A stretch of DNA of 64,000 nt from Pseudobutyrivibrio sp. (GTDB lineage: Bacteria; Bacillota; Clostridia; Lachnospirales; Lachnospiraceae). The position numbers were made by a program, and so were the translations under genes. The DNA is taken from assembly GCA_017557435.1 (NCBI GenBank), contig JAFYYR010000027.1, positions 1-64,000 on the forward strand, written 5' to 3'. Of the stretch, positions 33,657 through 40,932 are shown piece by piece (position 1 is the first letter of the stretch; every line of letters begins with the position of its first letter). The notes beneath the pieces are model-generated. The model searched no databases and was not told the origin of the DNA. It saw only the letters and a program-made list of their open reading frames with translations.

Positions 33657-33658
33657 TG

Positions 33659-34258
33659 CTACAGTTGCTTTAGTGTGCACACCGAACATACATATCCGTC
33701 TTGGATAAATGTTTCAATATTCTCACAAATAGGGGCTGACAAAGTGTTTATGGATTTCAGGTCAACTGATAGACCTGTTCCCATACACTTCGTGTAGGCC
33801 TCTTTTTTTGTCCAAATTTCAAAGAAGGCCTTCTCCTTGTCAGAGGAGTTATTGATGTAGTCAGCCTCGGCAGGGTGGCAGACCATTTTCATGGTGTTAA
33901 AAGGTGCCTTGTGGATTCGCTCCACATCAACACCTATAGTGGAGTCTGTGGAAAGGCCAAAAAGCACAGCTCCCTTAGTATGAGAGAAATTAAAATCTAG
34001 GGAAGTATCTGGCGATGAAAGTATTGGCTTTTTCATGTAAGGACATTCAAATACCAGATCCTCATTTTTAATGCCGGTTTCTCTTACGATGGCAAGTCTT
34101 GTGATGACTGCAGCGTAAAGGGAAAGCATTTTATCTGATTCGAATTTATATCTATTTATTTTTTCTCTGCGTTCAGCAGAAACAAAACCGGATAAGTAAT
34201 CCTGTACCGGTCCCCAGTTTTCAGTATTGTCTTTAAGAAAATAAATTTTTGTGCTCAT
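33659..34258 (-). CDS. 4'-phosphopantetheinyl transferase, Sfp type
   Basis: A 199-residue enzyme that transfers phosphopantetheine from CoA to carrier proteins. The Sfp signatures are clear: GVDVERIH (magnesium ligands) and FEIWTKKEAYTKCMGTGL with the Trp-x-x-Lys-Glu core. An ATG at 34282 is also possible; neither has a good ribosome binding site, and 34258 gives the usual start MSTKIYFL. No NRPS, PKS or carrier protein gene is in the window, so its partner is elsewhere. Confidence 0.9.
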   Translation of the reverse strand: MSTKIYFLKDNTENWGPVQDYLSGFVSAERREKINRYKFESDKMLSLYAAVITRLAIVRETGIKNEDLVFECPYMKKPILSSPDTSLDFNFSHTKGAVLFGLSTDSTIGVDVERIHKAPFNTMKMVCHPAEADYINNSSDKEKAFFEIWTKKEAYTKCMGTGLSVDLKSINTLSAPICENIETFIQDGYVCSVCTLKQL

Positions 34259-34296
34259 GGTATAGATAATAATACAAATCATGAAGGAAGAAAAGT

Positions 34297-34371
34297 GGAC
34301 CAGGGGGACGGGGTTAGTGGACCATTTTCAAGTTATCAGAAAATGGACCACTGACTCCGTCCCCCTGGTCC
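34297..34371. repeat. Inverted pair of the short repeat (B2), long palindrome
   Basis: Two inverted copies of the short repeat form 33-base arms, from GGACCAGGGGGACGGGG to CATTTTC and back, matching at 30 of 33 positions around a nine-base loop. It lies between the divergent PPTase and ABC transporter genes and may act as a bidirectional structure. It is the only full palindromic form here. Confidence 0.85.
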
Positions 34372-34429
34372 TTTCTATTGCCACAGAGAGAGAAAAGTGT
34401 ATAATATGAAACATGTTGGGAGAAGGTAA

Positions 34430-35221
34430 ATGAAGAAATACTTTTATATTATTAAGACTCAAATCATTAAAACCATGACATACGAGTTTAATGTCTATGG
34501 CAATATCATTATGCAGACAATCATCATGATTACCTCTGCCTATTTCTGGAAGGCTCTCTATAGAAATCAGGATAATGTAGGTGGGGTGGATGCTGACAGT
34601 ATGCTCACATACATAATTATATCTTCGCTGTTGTCAGTGCTTTTGATTACAAATGTTGAAAAGAGAATTGAACAAAGTGTAATTAAGGGAACTGTGGCCA
34701 CAGATATGATGAGGCCCATAAATGTTTTTGGTGGGTATTTTGCTGAAGATATTGGCAGTATCATTGCCCTATTTTTCCAAAACATGCTCCCTATTTTTAT
34801 TATTGGTTCAATATTTATCAAGGTGCCAAAAATGGCGGATATTACAGCTTTGCCATTATTTATAATCTCAGTTGTAGAATCATTTTTGATTAACTGGCTG
34901 ATTGCGGCACTCTTTGGAATGATTGCATTTACAGCAATTAATATTGACGCTCTTATTCAGGTGAAAAAGCATCTTCTTAGACTTTTGTCAGGAAGTATTA
35001 TTCCTGTTTGGTTTTTCCCGGAAAAGGTGGCAAATGTTTTAGAGGTACTGCCATTTGTTTACATTTATCAATTGCCACTTTCTATTTATATAGGAAAGGG
35101 TGATAGAGCAGACCAGATTAGGGGAATGGAAATACAGTTTGTGTGGCTTGTGATACTTGCTGCTATTTTCTTGTATGCTCAAAAGCGAGCAACTAGAAAA
35201 GTGATGGTACAGGGAGGCTGA
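34430..35221 (+). CDS. ABC-2-type transporter permease 1
   Basis: A 263-residue membrane protein with about six hydrophobic segments and the layout of the ABC-2 (DUF990-like) permeases. A long soluble-looking loop with VEKRIEQSVIKGTVATDMMRPIN-type coupling-helix sequence sits near residue 85. GGGAGAAGG precedes the ATG. Its stop codon overlaps the start of the second permease, and the ATPase follows, making a three-gene exporter operon. The cargo is unknown. Confidence 0.88.
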   Translation: MKKYFYIIKTQIIKTMTYEFNVYGNIIMQTIIMITSAYFWKALYRNQDNVGGVDADSMLTYIIISSLLSVLLITNVEKRIEQSVIKGTVATDMMRPINVFGGYFAEDIGSIIALFFQNMLPIFIIGSIFIKVPKMADITALPLFIISVVESFLINWLIAALFGMIAFTAINIDALIQVKKHLLRLLSGSIIPVWFFPEKVANVLEVLPFVYIYQLPLSIYIGKGDRADQIRGMEIQFVWLVILAAIFLYAQKRATRKVMVQGG

Positions 35222-35223
35222 TG

Positions 35224-36048
35224 ATGAAAAAAGGATTTAAAGAACTGTGCCATTATATGGACGTGACAGGCCAGTGTATCAAAATGGCATTTATGACAAT
35301 AATCGAATATCCATCAAGTATAGCAGGATGGCTCATATCAAATCCCCTGCAGTTTATTATGGGATTTGCCATTATAAAATTCGTAGTGGAATCCTTTGGA
35401 GAGATAAATGGATGGAACTATGGGCAGCTGGCATTTTTATACGGAATTTCAGTTATTTCCCATGCTCTTTCCATGATATTTTTTGTCCAGGGATGGTTTA
35501 TGGGCTACTACGTAATTTATGGAGATTTCGATAAGTATTTGACCAGACCACTTGGTGTGCTTTATCAATTCTTTTTTACAAATATAAATATATTCGGAAT
35601 TACGGATTTGATTCCAGGAATCATCGTATTTATCTATGGCTGTGTAAAATGTCAGCTTGCCATAACGCCACTTTTTCTGGTGCAGGTAATTATCATGCTG
35701 GTAGGGGCGACTCTAATAAGAGGTGGTATATATATATTGATTGGAAGCACATCTTTTCACACCCGAAGTGCAGTGGATTTTGGCCAGTACACACAGGAGA
35801 TTATGGACAAAACCACCATGTATCCAATATCCATGTATCCTGAGAGTATGCAGTTTATTTTGACCTATTTAATCCCTGTGGGTTGGGTATCATTTTATCC
35901 GGTGTCATCACTACTTGGAGTAGATAATTCAGTGTTAAATGGCCTTGCTGTGCCATTTGTGACATTGCTAGTAGGATTTATTGTGATGGCTCTAGCAGGT
36001 GCTTACTTTACATCAGGACTTAAAAAATATGAAAGTGCAGGTAATTAA
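35224..36048 (+). CDS. ABC-2-type transporter permease 2
   Basis: A 274-residue membrane protein of the same family as the permease before it, with about six hydrophobic segments and the coupling sequence YGDFDKYLTRPLGVLYQ. Two ATG codons in a row are available at 35221 and 35224; GGGAGG is better placed for the second. The stop codon is two bases before the ATPase gene. The two permeases probably form a heterodimer. Confidence 0.88.
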   Translation: MKKGFKELCHYMDVTGQCIKMAFMTIIEYPSSIAGWLISNPLQFIMGFAIIKFVVESFGEINGWNYGQLAFLYGISVISHALSMIFFVQGWFMGYYVIYGDFDKYLTRPLGVLYQFFFTNINIFGITDLIPGIIVFIYGCVKCQLAITPLFLVQVIIMLVGATLIRGGIYILIGSTSFHTRSAVDFGQYTQEIMDKTTMYPISMYPESMQFILTYLIPVGWVSFYPVSSLLGVDNSVLNGLAVPFVTLLVGFIVMALAGAYFTSGLKKYESAGN

Positions 36049-36050
36049 AT

Positions 36051-37016
36051 ATGATTAGTGTTGAGAATTTAAGCAAAGACTATTTACTTAAGAAAAAAGC
36101 ACCTGGGCTTTCAGGAGCTTTAAAGGGACTTGTAAAACGTAAATACGAAGAAATACATGCAGTTAAGGATTTGTCATTTCACATTGATGAAGGAGAAATA
36201 GTTGGATTTATCGGCCCAAATGGCGCAGGCAAAAGTACCACTATAAAGATGATGGCTGGAATCCTAACACCTACAAGTGGAAATGTATTTATCAATGGAG
36301 AGGACATCACCAAGCATAGAAAAGAAGTGGTAAGAAATATTGGCGTTGTTTTTGGCCAGCGTTCTCAGCTTAACTGGGATCTTAGACTTGGAGAAAGTTT
36401 TGAGTTACTGAAGCACATTTATCAGATTAAACAGAAGGACTATGAGGCCACTCTTGATGTGATGGATGAGATACTTGGAATCAGGGAGCTTTTGGATAAG
36501 CCTGTGCGCCAGATGTCACTGGGCCAGAGGGTTAAGGGGGATTTGGTTGCGGCGATGCTACATTCTCCTAAGGTACTATTTTTAGATGAGCCGACTATTG
36601 GACTTGATGTATCATCTAAGTTTGCTCTTCGCACATTTATCAAAGAAATAAATAAAATCAAAAAGACAACAGTAATACTCACCACCCACGATTTAGGAGA
36701 TATCGAGGAATTGTGTGAGCGTCTAATCATCATCAATCACGGTGTGATGATGGAAGATGGTAATCTATCTCAGATTGTGGATAGAATCGCACCATACAAG
36801 ACTCTAGTGGTGGAGTACTATGATGACATTGCACCTGAGCATGTTAGATGTGAAATGATAGAGCACGAGGGCAATATAGCAAAGTACAAATTTATGAAAC
36901 AGGAGACCACCGCAGCAGAGATTATCGCAGATCTATCAAAGGAGAAGAATATCAAGGATGTTTCTATCGAAGAGGCAGGCATAGACGATATCATAAAGAT
37001 TGCATATGGTGCCTAG
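36051..37016 (+). CDS. ABC transporter ATP-binding protein (ABC-2 exporter)
   Basis: A 321-residue ATPase that pairs with the two preceding permeases. Walker A is GPNGAGKST, the signature is the variant MSLGQRVKGD typical of this ABC-2 branch, Walker B is VLFLDEPTIGLD, and the switch His is in LTTHDLGD. The last 70 residues are an extra C-terminal domain. It starts two bases after the second permease. The exporter type is used for antibiotics, polysaccharides or lipids; the cargo is not shown here. Confidence 0.92.
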   Translation: MISVENLSKDYLLKKKAPGLSGALKGLVKRKYEEIHAVKDLSFHIDEGEIVGFIGPNGAGKSTTIKMMAGILTPTSGNVFINGEDITKHRKEVVRNIGVVFGQRSQLNWDLRLGESFELLKHIYQIKQKDYEATLDVMDEILGIRELLDKPVRQMSLGQRVKGDLVAAMLHSPKVLFLDEPTIGLDVSSKFALRTFIKEINKIKKTTVILTTHDLGDIEELCERLIIINHGVMMEDGNLSQIVDRIAPYKTLVVEYYDDIAPEHVRCEMIEHEGNIAKYKFMKQETTAAEIIADLSKEKNIKDVSIEEAGIDDIIKIAYGA

Positions 37017-37036
37017 GTCCCAAGGAGGAATAAGTT

Positions 37037-37705
37037 ATGAAAAATCGTACTACACAGTTAATTTACCAGACAGCATATTGCACGCTGGGAGTTGTTGGAA
37101 TTGCAGCAAGCTTAGGCTTTTTTGAGCATGTTTTCAGATGGGATTTTTACATTATGTATACGAATCTCAGCAATTACTTTTGCATATTCATTATGCTTGC
37201 TGAGCTTATACAGACAGCCCGCAAAAAAGAGGATAGCTATGTGACTGTCAGCCCAGCTTTAAAATTCATTGGTATGCTTGGAATATTGCTGACATTTTTA
37301 GTTTTTAATATTTTGCTTGCAGGTGCTCCGGGAAGAGATCCTGCGGCAAATTTTAAAGTGGCAAGTGTACTTGCCCATATTGTGTTGCCTATTATGTACA
37401 CACTGGATTGGTTCTTATTTTATGAGCGAGGCAAGACCAAACTGTTTTATCCATTTGTTTCGGTGCTGTTTCCTATAGCATATTTGGGCTATGTATTTAT
37501 TCATGCTGCGGCCCATGGATTTGATTCAACCATTACAAATTATTTGGGGGCAGACCCACTTATCTATCCATACTTTTTCCTGAACCCAGATAGAGTAGGA
37601 AATATGGGAGTTTTAAAGTGGTGTGTCATCCTGACAGCTATATTTGCTGTAGGCGGGTTATTATTTGTTGGAATTGATAAGCTTTTTGGACGCAAGAATA
37701 AATAG
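37037..37705 (+). CDS. Pr6Pr-type integral membrane protein, second copy
   Basis: A 222-residue six-helix membrane protein related to the one at 26271. Matching features are MYTNLSNYF, VLAHIVLPIMYTLDWFLF and LIYPYFFLNPDRVGN. AAGGAGG precedes the ATG, 20 bases after the exporter ATPase, so it may be part of that operon. Function unknown. Confidence 0.8.
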   Translation: MKNRTTQLIYQTAYCTLGVVGIAASLGFFEHVFRWDFYIMYTNLSNYFCIFIMLAELIQTARKKEDSYVTVSPALKFIGMLGILLTFLVFNILLAGAPGRDPAANFKVASVLAHIVLPIMYTLDWFLFYERGKTKLFYPFVSVLFPIAYLGYVFIHAAAHGFDSTITNYLGADPLIYPYFFLNPDRVGNMGVLKWCVILTAIFAVGGLLFVGIDKLFGRKNK

Positions 37706-37752
37706 TGTTTTGAGATCAATGTGCATTTCCTTATTGGAAGCATGGGGGGACT

Positions 37753-37968
37753 ATGTTTTTCAAGAAAAAGCTAGAGAAAAAAACTTATGATATATCTGAG
37801 AAAAGGCCTGTGATAAAAGCCAGCATTTGTACAGGAGAGCAGGTTGCTGGGTTTAAGAATTTAGCCACAGGAGCTTTTGAAGAAGTGATGCTTATAAAGA
37901 ACCAAGAAGACTTAACCCTGTTTAAGGAGACCTATGGCATCACAGGAGAAATAGAGAAGATTTATTGA
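37753..37968 (+). CDS. Small conserved-looking protein, 71 residues
   Basis: A compact 71-residue protein that starts MFFKKKLEKKTYD and ends with an alternating helix-strand pattern (SICTGEQVAGFKNL, then EEVMLIKNQEDLTLFKE). A GGGGG stretch eight or so bases before the ATG could act as ribosome binding site. There is no signal peptide or Cys pair. I recall similar small unnamed proteins in Lachnospiraceae, but can give no function. Confidence 0.75.
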   Translation: MFFKKKLEKKTYDISEKRPVIKASICTGEQVAGFKNLATGAFEEVMLIKNQEDLTLFKETYGITGEIEKIY

Positions 37969-38047
37969 TTGAAATGGAAATATTATTGAGAACCCGCAAA
38001 AAAGAAATTCCAAAAGGATAAAATATTTAAGTGCTCTTTTTTATTTT

Positions 38048-38074
38048 GGTCCACTAACCCCGTCCCCTAGGTCC
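38048..38074. repeat. Short interspersed repeat B3
   Basis: GGTCCACTAACCCCGTCCCC followed by TAGGTCC: the reverse-orientation form of the B family, placed immediately before a terminator hairpin. Confidence 0.75.
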
Positions 38075-38077
38075 AAA

Positions 38078-38107
38078 ATCTGCCACTTTTTGTGGCAGAT
38101 TTTTTTA
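38078..38107 (+). terminator. Terminator after the 71-residue gene
   Basis: AATCTGCCAC / GTGGCAGATT stem followed by seven T. Confidence 0.88.
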
Positions 38108-38176
38108 TTGATAGTGTATAATAGATGGTTAGAAGAGGCTAACTGATTATTATTATACTAGAAGAGGAGACGTGAC

Positions 38177-38764
38177 ATGAAGACTATCAAAAAAATGTTT
38201 GCTTTCAAAGATTTTTACAAGGATCTCATTGAAAAATATGGAATCAATAAAGCTGATGAAATATGGAGTTTTGCAGAAGAAGAATATTGTAAAATGGTGG
38301 AAACTGAACCAAATGCAGATAGTTCCACTTTACAATTTGCTTTTCCTGCAGTGGCACTATATCGTGCAGTGGAGAAATATTCACCTAACGATGCCCTTAC
38401 GGTAACTCGTAGCTATGGAACAAAGGCTGGGTTAAAGTTTAAAAGTTTTTTTCAAAAGATAACTAGCATACCAGGTATACCAACTCTTATGTGGAAAAAC
38501 ATGGATAAAATAGCTGGTAAAATGAGTGATGGCTATGATGTCTGCAATCTTGAGGTGACACAAGATAAATGCTTTATGGATGTAATTAGATGTCCGCTTT
38601 ATGATAAGGCAGTAGAACTGGGGACTCCTGAGGCGGTACAAATGATTTGTTGCATGGATAAGGAGTACATGACTGGTTTTAGAGGAATTGATTATAAGAG
38701 AACAAAATCAGTAGCTGAAGGGGATGACTGCTGCGATTATAGGCTAAGAAAGGCTATTAAGTAG
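38177..38764 (+). CDS. L-2-amino-thiazoline-4-carboxylate hydrolase-like protein
   Basis: A 195-residue protein resembling the ATC-hydrolase family, named after an enzyme that hydrolyses 2-amino-thiazoline-4-carboxylate on the way to cysteine in Pseudomonas. Conserved-looking Cys and His-poor features are in the C-terminal half: DVIRCPLYDKA, ICCMDKEYM and DDCCDYRLRK. Most family members in gut Firmicutes are of unknown role, so the reaction is not certain. AGAGGAGA precedes the ATG. It is followed 30 bases later by a methyltransferase. Confidence 0.7.
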   Translation: MKTIKKMFAFKDFYKDLIEKYGINKADEIWSFAEEEYCKMVETEPNADSSTLQFAFPAVALYRAVEKYSPNDALTVTRSYGTKAGLKFKSFFQKITSIPGIPTLMWKNMDKIAGKMSDGYDVCNLEVTQDKCFMDVIRCPLYDKAVELGTPEAVQMICCMDKEYMTGFRGIDYKRTKSVAEGDDCCDYRLRKAIK

Positions 38765-38794
38765 CAGGAAAAGAGCAGTTTTAGGAGGAGAGAA

Positions 38795-39448
38795 ATGGGT
38801 GACAAGATTAAAAATGCGTATCATGCTTCAAAAGATATATATGATGATGTATTAACTCAGGGGAATTTTCTCAGCAAACTATACATTAAATTCTTCTGGA
38901 GTGGAACTGATGATAATGAGATAGCAAGAAAAATACTGGCTTATGTACCTGATAATTTTGATGGCACTCTATTGGATGTGCCTGTTGGAACTGCAGTTTT
39001 CACAGAGGAGAAATGGAAAACTCTGAAAAGCGCTAAAATCACTTGCTTGGATTATAGCGAGGATATGCTAGACAAGGCTAGGAGAAGGCTTGGAGATTGT
39101 TCTCATGTTTCTTTTATCCAGGGGGATGTAGGGCAGTTGCCTTTTGATGATGAAGACTTTGATATAGTTGTGAGCATGAATGGATTTCATGCATTTCCTG
39201 ATAAGGAAAAGGCATTCCAGGAGACTAGTCGTGTCCTGAAAAAGGGTGGTAGTTTTATTGCTTGCTTCTACATAAGAGGTAAATCAAAGCGCACTGATTG
39301 GCTTGTGAAAAATATTTTATCGAAAAAAGGATGGTTTACTCCGCCTTTTCCTGATGAGGAGGAATTGGTTAGGACATTAAATGAACTATATGCTACAGTA
39401 GAGTATAATGTGGATGGTTCCATAGTGTATTTCAAGTGTGTAAAATAG
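38795..39448 (+). CDS. Class I SAM-dependent methyltransferase
   Basis: A 217-residue methyltransferase. Motif I is LLDVPVGTAVFTE, in which the usual GxGxG is changed to PVGTA; the acidic partner is in LDYSEDMLDKA; FDIVVSMNGFHAFPDKEKAF and LKKGGSFIACFY follow. TTAGGAGGAG precedes the ATG. It is probably co-transcribed with the preceding ATC-hydrolase-like gene. The substrate is unknown; the family is the UbiE-like Methyltransf_11 group. Confidence 0.87.
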   Translation: MGDKIKNAYHASKDIYDDVLTQGNFLSKLYIKFFWSGTDDNEIARKILAYVPDNFDGTLLDVPVGTAVFTEEKWKTLKSAKITCLDYSEDMLDKARRRLGDCSHVSFIQGDVGQLPFDDEDFDIVVSMNGFHAFPDKEKAFQETSRVLKKGGSFIACFYIRGKSKRTDWLVKNILSKKGWFTPPFPDEEELVRTLNELYATVEYNVDGSIVYFKCVK

Positions 39449-39452
39449 AAAA

Positions 39453-39479
39453 TGGACCACTAACCCCGTCCCCTATGTT
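39453..39479. repeat. Short interspersed repeat B4
   Basis: GGACCACTAACCCCGTCCCC then TATGTTC, starting a few bases after the methyltransferase stop codon; the last GGTCC is degenerate. Confidence 0.7.
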
Positions 39480-39497
39480 CATATTTGAGGAGGAATA

Positions 39498-39950
39498 ATG
39501 GTAAGTATATTATTTGTGTGCCATGGTTCGATTTGCAGATCGCCAATGGCTAAATATGTGTTGCAGGATATGGTTGATAAGAGGGGCATAGCAGGAGATT
39601 TTTATATTGATTGCGCTGCTATGACTTATGAGGAGATAGGAAATCCAGTGTATCCGCCAGTGAGACAGGTGTTAAATAGCAAGGGCATAAACTGCGATGG
39701 TTATGCAGCTCGTCATGTCCGTAAAGACGAATATAGAGAATATGATTTTATAATTGGAATGGATGCGGAAAATATGAGGGACTTGAATTATGAGTTTGGT
39801 CCGGATCCAGATGATAAGATATATAGACTTTTAGATTTTTCTGATAGACCAAGGGACATCGATGACCCTTGGTACACAAGAAAATTTGATAAATGTTATG
39901 CAGAAGTAGTGGAAGGCTGTGAGGGTCTTCTTAAGAGGCTAGGATACTAA
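39498..39950 (+). CDS. Low-molecular-weight protein-tyrosine phosphatase
   Basis: A 150-residue phosphatase. The catalytic P-loop FVCHGSICRSPMA (Cys-x5-Arg-Ser) is at the N-terminus, and the general-acid loop DDPWYTRKF is near residue 125. In bacteria such enzymes often dephosphorylate BY-kinases in polysaccharide export or act in stress responses; no such kinase is nearby. GGAGGAAT precedes the ATG. A B-type repeat follows the stop at once. Confidence 0.94.
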   Translation: MVSILFVCHGSICRSPMAKYVLQDMVDKRGIAGDFYIDCAAMTYEEIGNPVYPPVRQVLNSKGINCDGYAARHVRKDEYREYDFIIGMDAENMRDLNYEFGPDPDDKIYRLLDFSDRPRDIDDPWYTRKFDKCYAEVVEGCEGLLKRLGY

Positions 39951-39952
39951 AA

Positions 39953-39979
39953 TGGACCCCTAACCCCGTCCCTCTAGAC
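39953..39979. repeat. Short interspersed repeat B5, covering the 3' end of birA
   Basis: TGGACCCCTAACCCCGTCCC then TCTAGACC. It fills the gap between the convergent phosphatase and birA genes, and the birA stop codon (TAG on the minus strand, 39974-39976) is inside it. Confidence 0.75.
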
Positions 39980-40759
39980 CACTATTCGTTGAATTATTTC
40001 GGCTGCCAGCTGATTTCTCGTGATTGTTGCCTGATTAGGAGAAAAAATGCTGGTGGCTATATTTTTAATGTCTTCTGGGAATGCAGTGATATCGGAGTCG
40101 AAATTGATTCCAATTCCTACAACAATCCACTGGATATCGCCAGTTTCAAACTCAGTGCCAGCTTCTGTGAGAATTCCACAAATCTTTTTATCATCAATAA
40201 ATAAATCATTGATAGGCTTTAGAGTAGGTCGAACACCGGCTAAGGCCTCTATAGCGTCGCAGACAGCTGTGCCAGTGCTGATGGTAATATCATCTGGCTT
40301 AAGAGTCTTAAGAAATTCTGGGCGCAGGATAATACTTAAATACAATCCACCCTTTGGAGAATAAAAGCTGTGGTCCTTGCGGCCTCTACCTTCTGTCTGC
40401 TCATTGGCAATAACTAAAGTACCATGTGAAGCTCCGCCGATAGCCAGCTCTTTTGCAATTCTATTAGTGGAATTTGCGATATCGTATATACGAATTAAAT
40501 TGGCACCTCTATATCGTTTTTGATAATCATTATTTAGATAGGAAATGATGCCTGCCTCAGAGAGAATGTCATTTCCTTCTTTTAATTTGTAGCCCTTGTT
40601 GCTAATAGCATCAATTTCATATCCAGACTTTCTAAGCTCGTTGATGATTTTCCAGATTGCATTGCGGGAAAGCCCTAATGAAGAAGCTATAGATTCTCCT
40701 GAAATATAGGTCTGTTTATTTGATTCTAATAATTCTAATACCTTGTCTTTTGATGCCAT
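39974..40759 (-). CDS. birA: Biotin-[acetyl-CoA-carboxylase] ligase, possibly C-terminally shortened
   Basis: A 261-residue bifunctional BirA. The N-terminal winged helix (about 1-60) has SGESIASSLGLSRNAIWKII and would bind an operator. The catalytic domain carries GRGRKDHSFYSPKGGLYLS (biotin/ATP loop) and KPINDLFIDDKKICGIL-type residues. Bifunctional ligases are usually about 320 residues; here the SH3-like C-terminal domain is absent and the frame ends inside repeat B5. Repeat-associated loss of the C-terminus is therefore likely, though some ligases are naturally short. No clear ribosome binding site beyond GAGG (GAGCTAC region) is seen. Confidence 0.9.
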   Translation of the reverse strand: MASKDKVLELLESNKQTYISGESIASSLGLSRNAIWKIINELRKSGYEIDAISNKGYKLKEGNDILSEAGIISYLNNDYQKRYRGANLIRIYDIANSTNRIAKELAIGGASHGTLVIANEQTEGRGRKDHSFYSPKGGLYLSIILRPEFLKTLKPDDITISTGTAVCDAIEALAGVRPTLKPINDLFIDDKKICGILTEAGTEFETGDIQWIVVGIGINFDSDITAFPEDIKNIATSIFSPNQATITRNQLAAEIIQRIVV

Positions 40760-40868
40760 TGTAGCTCCTCATTGTTACTTTAAAGTGTGAAAGTTGACTA
40801 AACACCTACATGTATTTTAGAAGTATTTGGGCTATTTTGTCAAAGATATCAAAAAGGACTTTTTGTCA

Positions 40869-40897
40869 TTGAATTTCGTGCTTTAGTGTATTAAACT
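40869..40897 (+). promoter_or_regulatory. Promoter of leuB
   Basis: TTGAAT-17 bp-TAAACT, 36 bases before the leuB start codon. No T-box or leucine leader peptide is seen. Confidence 0.5.
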
Positions 40898-40932
40898 GTT
40901 AAAAATGGTTTTAATTGGGAAGGACTATAATT

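Noticed and set aside
32056..39979. Insertion sequence in the 32-40 kb region
   Set aside because: Only short palindromic repeats are present; no transposase frame or terminal-repeat pair of insertion-sequence size was found.
40790..40932. T-box or leucine attenuator ahead of leuB
   Set aside because: No T-box sequence (such as TGGNACCGCG) and no Leu-rich leader ORF is present in the short 5' region.
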